Source of the DNA: Cadophora sp. MPI-SDFR-AT-0126
Lineage: Eukaryota > Ascomycota > Leotiomycetes > Helotiales > Ploettnerulaceae
Length of the DNA: 64,000 nucleotides
Assembly: GCA_020747065.1 (NCBI GenBank)
Contig: JAGMVK010000021.1
Coordinates: forward strand, 434,001 to 498,000
Reading direction: 5' to 3'
The translations under genes and the position numbers were made by a program. Shown piece after piece: positions 60,239 through 64,000 of this stretch. The notes under the pieces are model-generated. The model saw nothing but the letters and a program-made list of their open reading frames with translations, did no database searches and was not told where the DNA came from. Numbering within the stretch: position 1 is the first letter of the stretch; each line of letters begins with the position of its first letter.

Positions 60239-60879
60239 GAATAGGTGAGACTATGGTTATATGGGAGTATAATTATGAATATATGGGAGGATAGAGACTG
60301 ATTATACGGCCTTGGGAAGGGAAAATAGAAATAGGATCCCACTTCAGCAATTCGAAATTATTCATCATCGATTCACTTGTCCAACCCGATTGAGCTTTCA
60401 GTGAAAATACTGATCTGAATTGAGGGGTAAAATTCAAAGGAAGCGGACAACAGGTGCTGTACAGTATTTCCTTACTTGATTTAGAGCAAAAGCAAAGAAT
60501 GAAGACAAATTAGTGACAACGAATCTAATGTTGATCAAAAGTCGGGTCGGCCTGGGTGCTGAAAAGGCCTCGTTTAGGGATTGAGAGATCTTGAAATGAC
60601 CCAAATACCCAAGCAAAATTAACTAGATGGTCGAATCTCCAAGCCAATTTCCGACGTGATTGGGGATTTTCGAGATCTTGTTTATTTTGAGGTGTTACTC
60701 TTCTCGCCCGAACAGGGGGTTTAAGTGCTTTTTAGCGAACCCAGCATCAGGCGCCAAGAATGACGGACCAGTGATGAAACGACTGAGCTCAACCTCGCCA
60801 GAGTGGCATCTTCAAGCTCGAAGCTCTCCCCGACTTCATTCACCAACCATTCCTCTACACCACATCACAGCTCACAATT
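60239..60879. other. intergenic region
   Basis: 3' flank of the dehydrogenase and promoter of the glucosidase subunit gene. AT-rich near 60340-60640. No supported gene. Confidence 0.45.
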
Positions 60880-62691
60880 ATGAGGAGAATAGACGCTCTG
60901 TTTGTGCTGAGTACGCTCTCCACTGCTGCTTTTGCAGCAGAATCGTCACGTCCTCGAGGTGTCAGTCCTGAATGTATGTTACTTCCAAAATCCCCCCTTG
61001 TCACACAGTGCAATTGGCCATTGGAATTTGACTAATTGGTGTATTGAATAGTTGCAAAATTCTATAAATCAACAGACTCTTTCGCATGTATCTCGAATCC
61101 CGAAATCAAGCTCTCACCCTCACAAGTCAATGACGAATACTGCGACTGTCCCGATGGATCTGACGAACCTGGCACCGCTGCCTGCACATATATTTCCGAC
61201 CTCTCACCACCCCAGCCTGTAGCAGGAAAAGTAAACACATCTTTCGCACTTCCTGGGTACTACTGCAAGAACAAAGGGCATATTCCAGGCTATATACCAC
61301 ATATGTATGTCAATGACGGCGTATGCGACTACGAGCTGTGCTGCGATGGTAGTGATGAGTATGCTGGTGTCGGGGGAGTGAAATGCGAAGACAAATGCAA
61401 GGAGATTGGCAAGGAGTGGAAGAAGGCTGATGAGATACGGCGGAAGAGCGAGAGGGCGGCGCTGAAGAGGAGAGTGGAGCTCGTGAATGAGGCACAGGCC
61501 TTGAGAGCTGGTGTAGAGATCAGTATTGGACGGCTGGAGACTGAGATTGCTGCGCAGGAAAAGAAAGCTGCGGCATTGAAGACGGCGTATGAGGAGATAG
61601 AAAGGAGGGAGAGAGGAAAGGTGGTGGGTAGCACTGGTGGGAAGGGTAGTAAGGTTACTATTCTTGCTGGATTGGCAAAGAACAGAGTCAATGAGCTGAG
61701 GGAAACCTTGTTAGGGGTGGTTGCTAAGAGGGACAAGCTGAAGGAGAGAGTTGGGGAGCTAGAGGCTATTCTGGCTGCATTCAAGGAGGATTATAACCCT
61801 AACTTCAACGACGAGGGTGTCAAGCGGGCTGTCAAGGCCTGGGATGATTACGCTGCTCAAAAGCTCGCTGCTGGCGAGCAAGATGAATCCGCTGAGGATA
61901 GAGATCTGGCGGAGGTAGTCAAGGAGGATTCCGAGACTGAAGGCATCAATTGGGCCGAGTGGGAGACAGAGGAGGAGAGCGACGTTGAAGCTCGTACGTA
62001 TGCCGAGAACCCCCAGAAGTCTCATTACTAACATAAGTCAGTTTACAAATTCGAAGAATACCTCCCAGGTCCTGTCCGCGACTGGGTGCACCAAAAGCTT
62101 GTCGATTTCCGCATCATGCTTGTTGAGAACGGTATCCTAGCTGACAATGCCAACTCCGGCTCTGAGTCCAAAGCAGTCGCAGACGCCCGATCCGCATACC
62201 AAAGTGCCAACGACGAGGTGTCAACCAAATCAGCCTCTCTCGGTGACCTACGCAACGATCTCACCAAGGACTACGGCACCGACGATATCTTCCGCTCCCT
62301 CAAAGACAAGTGCATCTCCAAGGACTCGGGCGAGTATGAGTATGAGCTCTGCTGGATGGGCAGCACGAAGCAGAAGAGCAAGAAAGGCGGTGCGCACACC
62401 GGCATGGGCAATTTCGTGCGCTTCGACAAGATGACTGTCGATGAGGAAGTGAGTGCTGATGGGAAGGGGCTGGGCAAAGGTGAGAGACTGGTGTTGAGGT
62501 ATGAGAATGGGCAGAACTGCTGGAATGGCCCGAATAGACAGACGACCGTTGTACTGGCTTGTGCAGAGGCGGACGAGATCTGGAAGATTGTAGAGGAGGA
62601 GAAGTGCTTGTATAAGATGGATGTTGGGACGCCGGCTGTTTGTGAGGGGAGATCGGAGGAGAAAAAGGCTGGTGGGAAGGACGAGTTGTGA
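60880..62691 (+). CDS. glucosidase II beta subunit (ER)
   Basis: Non-catalytic subunit that keeps glucosidase II in the ER and helps trim glucose from N-glycans during protein folding. Three exons, 60880-60973, 61052-61993 and 62042-62691, give 561 aa. Signal peptide: MRRIDALFVLSTLSTAAFAA. The N-terminal PRKCSH block has Cys/Asp LDL-A-like signatures, VNDEYCDCPDGSDEPGT and DGVCDYELCCDGSDEY. A long Lys/Glu coiled coil follows, then the MRH mannose-binding domain with YELCWMG and RYENGQNCWNGPNRQT. The protein ends in KDEL, an ER-retention tail. Secure. Confidence 0.95.
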
Positions 62692-63047
62692 TTTTTTTGA
62701 TAGCTTTGGGGCGAATTAAAAATTGTAGAATTACAGCCACTGGGTTCTCAATAGTTTTGTTTCAGTTATTGCTCTAGATTGCATTCTATTGTCACCACCA
62801 TCTTCCCAAACCATTATGTTTGCGGCATTCACCTCTTTTGGAGCACGAAAGAGCTTGCTGCACTCGAGCAATCTACAAGCACATTAAGCACTCTGATAAG
62901 CGAGCTTTTTGCCAAGTTCGATCCGTATCGGGCAACAGTCCTAGACGACACGGGTCGACCTCTTTCCAACATATTTCGCACCTGATTATCACCACATTTC
63001 AGATTCATCAAACTTCACTCCGATCTTTTGCTTCCATTCGGTAAATC
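62692..63047. other. intergenic region
   Basis: 3' flank of the glucosidase subunit and upstream region of the ankyrin-like gene. No supported feature. Confidence 0.4.
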
Positions 63048-64000
63048 ATGGCTTCCCAGACTACAAACCCACCCCCGCTTGAGGACGATGTTCAATTTCA
63101 TCAGGTCTCACCATACAATCCATACATGTGGACGGCAACCAGAACAAACTCCACAACCTCGGGACCGGCGTACAATGCGTTCCTCGGTGCGTATTTCGAT
63201 GCGTGCGAGGCTGGCGACTGTCAAAGACCCAGGAAGCAATCGATAGCGGCCGGATCCCTGCTAATTTCATCGAGGAAGGTCTCGCCATAGCGACAGAACA
63301 TGCCCATTCTGATATCGTAGCCGCGCTTTCCAATGCTAGCGCTCACCTAGCGTTTGTGGAAGCATTTCTCGAGGCCTGCGTAGCTGGTGCGCTTCCAGAG
63401 ATCATGGAAGCTATCGCGAGTGGTCGACTCACCATGGAAAATCTCGAAGAAGGACTCGCTCTCGCAACAGATGATGCCTTCCCTGATATCGTAGGCGTGC
63501 TCTTGGACGCTGGAGTTGGCATGGCGGCCGACGCTGTGGCCTGCATCCCTGGGCAGTATCGAGAAGAACGCCTTGGCGTTCTTCGCCAATATCTCGACCA
63601 CGGCCTTGATCCTAACACGAAACTCGACAGCGGTGAGCCTCTCCTTGGGTATGTATTGACCAACTGCTTTAGCCGTCGATGACTCTGGCTGACATCTAGT
63701 GACAGCCGTCTTTCCAATCTAGAATGTACTCGCGAAATGCTCATGCTGGGTGCCAACCCTAACACTTCCGGCCCGTCTGGAAGACCCCCCTTCATTATGC
63801 CATGCACCATAGTACCACGGCTTTGGCCGAGCTGCTTCTGGCTCATGGGGCCAAGCTAGACCCTGCTCTTTTGTTTATCACCGTCGATCGTCATAGGTCC
63901 GCTGGGGAGCTCATGACCAAATTCCTTCTCGATAAGGGTCTTGATCCGAACACTACCTCCGAAAGATGGGGGACTCTCTTGCACCTTGCTGTCTCAGGGG
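63048..64000 (+). pseudogene. ankyrin-repeat-like gene, frameshifted, runs off window
   Basis: Starts MASQTTNPPPLEDDVQFHQV. The 5' frame reaches FDACEAGD at about 63220, but the family-like sequence (TQEAIDSGRIPANFIEEGL) continues in the next frame. It then carries a second, similar unit, FLEACVAGALPEIMEAIASG, followed by LALATDDAFPDIVGVLLDAG. An apparent intron, about 63649-63702, precedes a further segment with MLMLGANPNTSGPSG, after which TPLHYAMHHSTTALAELLLA lies again in a shifted frame at about 63781. LLDKGLDPNT and TLLHLAVSG follow to the window end. Both shifts look like one missing base, next to a C run and an A run. It may be a true pseudogene or assembly error. Ankyrin type is likely but the first units are divergent. 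Confidence 0.65.

Overview
This 64 kb window is nuclear DNA of a filamentous ascomycete. Most genes are broken by short introns of about 45-80 nt with GT...AG ends. The gene set is ordinary fungal housekeeping and metabolism: eL13, TFIIH p52, DPM3, glucosidase II beta, Xpt1, a fungal hexose transporter and an amino-acid permease. The architecture, and the presence of several very short Cys-rich ORFs, would suit a leotiomycete, but that is a guess. No virus, plasmid, CRISPR array, intact transposon or convincing tRNA was seen.

Layout. 0-7 kb: hexose transporter (-), a nine-exon hotdog thioesterase (-) and TFIIH p52/Tfb2 (+); the last two share a 204 bp divergent promoter. 8-16 kb: an Arg/Glu-rich protein with a conserved fungal domain (+) and a 1,114 aa low-complexity protein with four 'HVSG' repeats (-). 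15.6-19.1 kb is gene-poor. 19-26 kb: amino-acid permease, GDSL/CE16 acetylesterase and copper amine oxidase, all (+). These three could serve nutrient uptake and breakdown, but nothing shows co-regulation. 26-28.8 kb is gene-poor and holds decayed repeats. 28.8-37 kb: METTL21-like methyltransferase, a small Lys-rich protein and a SmgGDS-like armadillo protein. 31.9-39.5 kb also carries four tiny Cys-pair ORFs.

39.9-51 kb is dense: eL13 (-), DPM3 (+), OXLD1-like mitochondrial protein (-), TANGO2/NRDE protein (+), REEP/Yop1 (-) and an 'LRRSP'-repeat nuclear-type protein (+). 51.8-64 kb: monoglyceride-lipase-like hydrolase (-), PAN-type single-pass membrane protein (-), metallo-beta-lactamase-fold hydrolase (-), xanthine phosphoribosyltransferase (+), D-2-hydroxyacid dehydrogenase (+), glucosidase II beta with KDEL (+), and an ankyrin-like gene that runs off the edge and shows two -1 frameshifts.

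Several genes serve the ER and secretory pathway (DPM3, glucosidase II beta, REEP, TANGO2-like), but they are scattered and look like ordinary neighbours. I found no convincing new multi-gene system. The items most worth a second look are the HVSG repeats, the Cys-pair mini-genes, the GC-AG intron plus 16-nt exon of the thioesterase, the decayed GCAACAAA repeats and the frameshifted ankyrin gene. All gene models were made by hand from splice signals, reading frame and family recognition; exon coordinates were checked for phase but not against transcripts.
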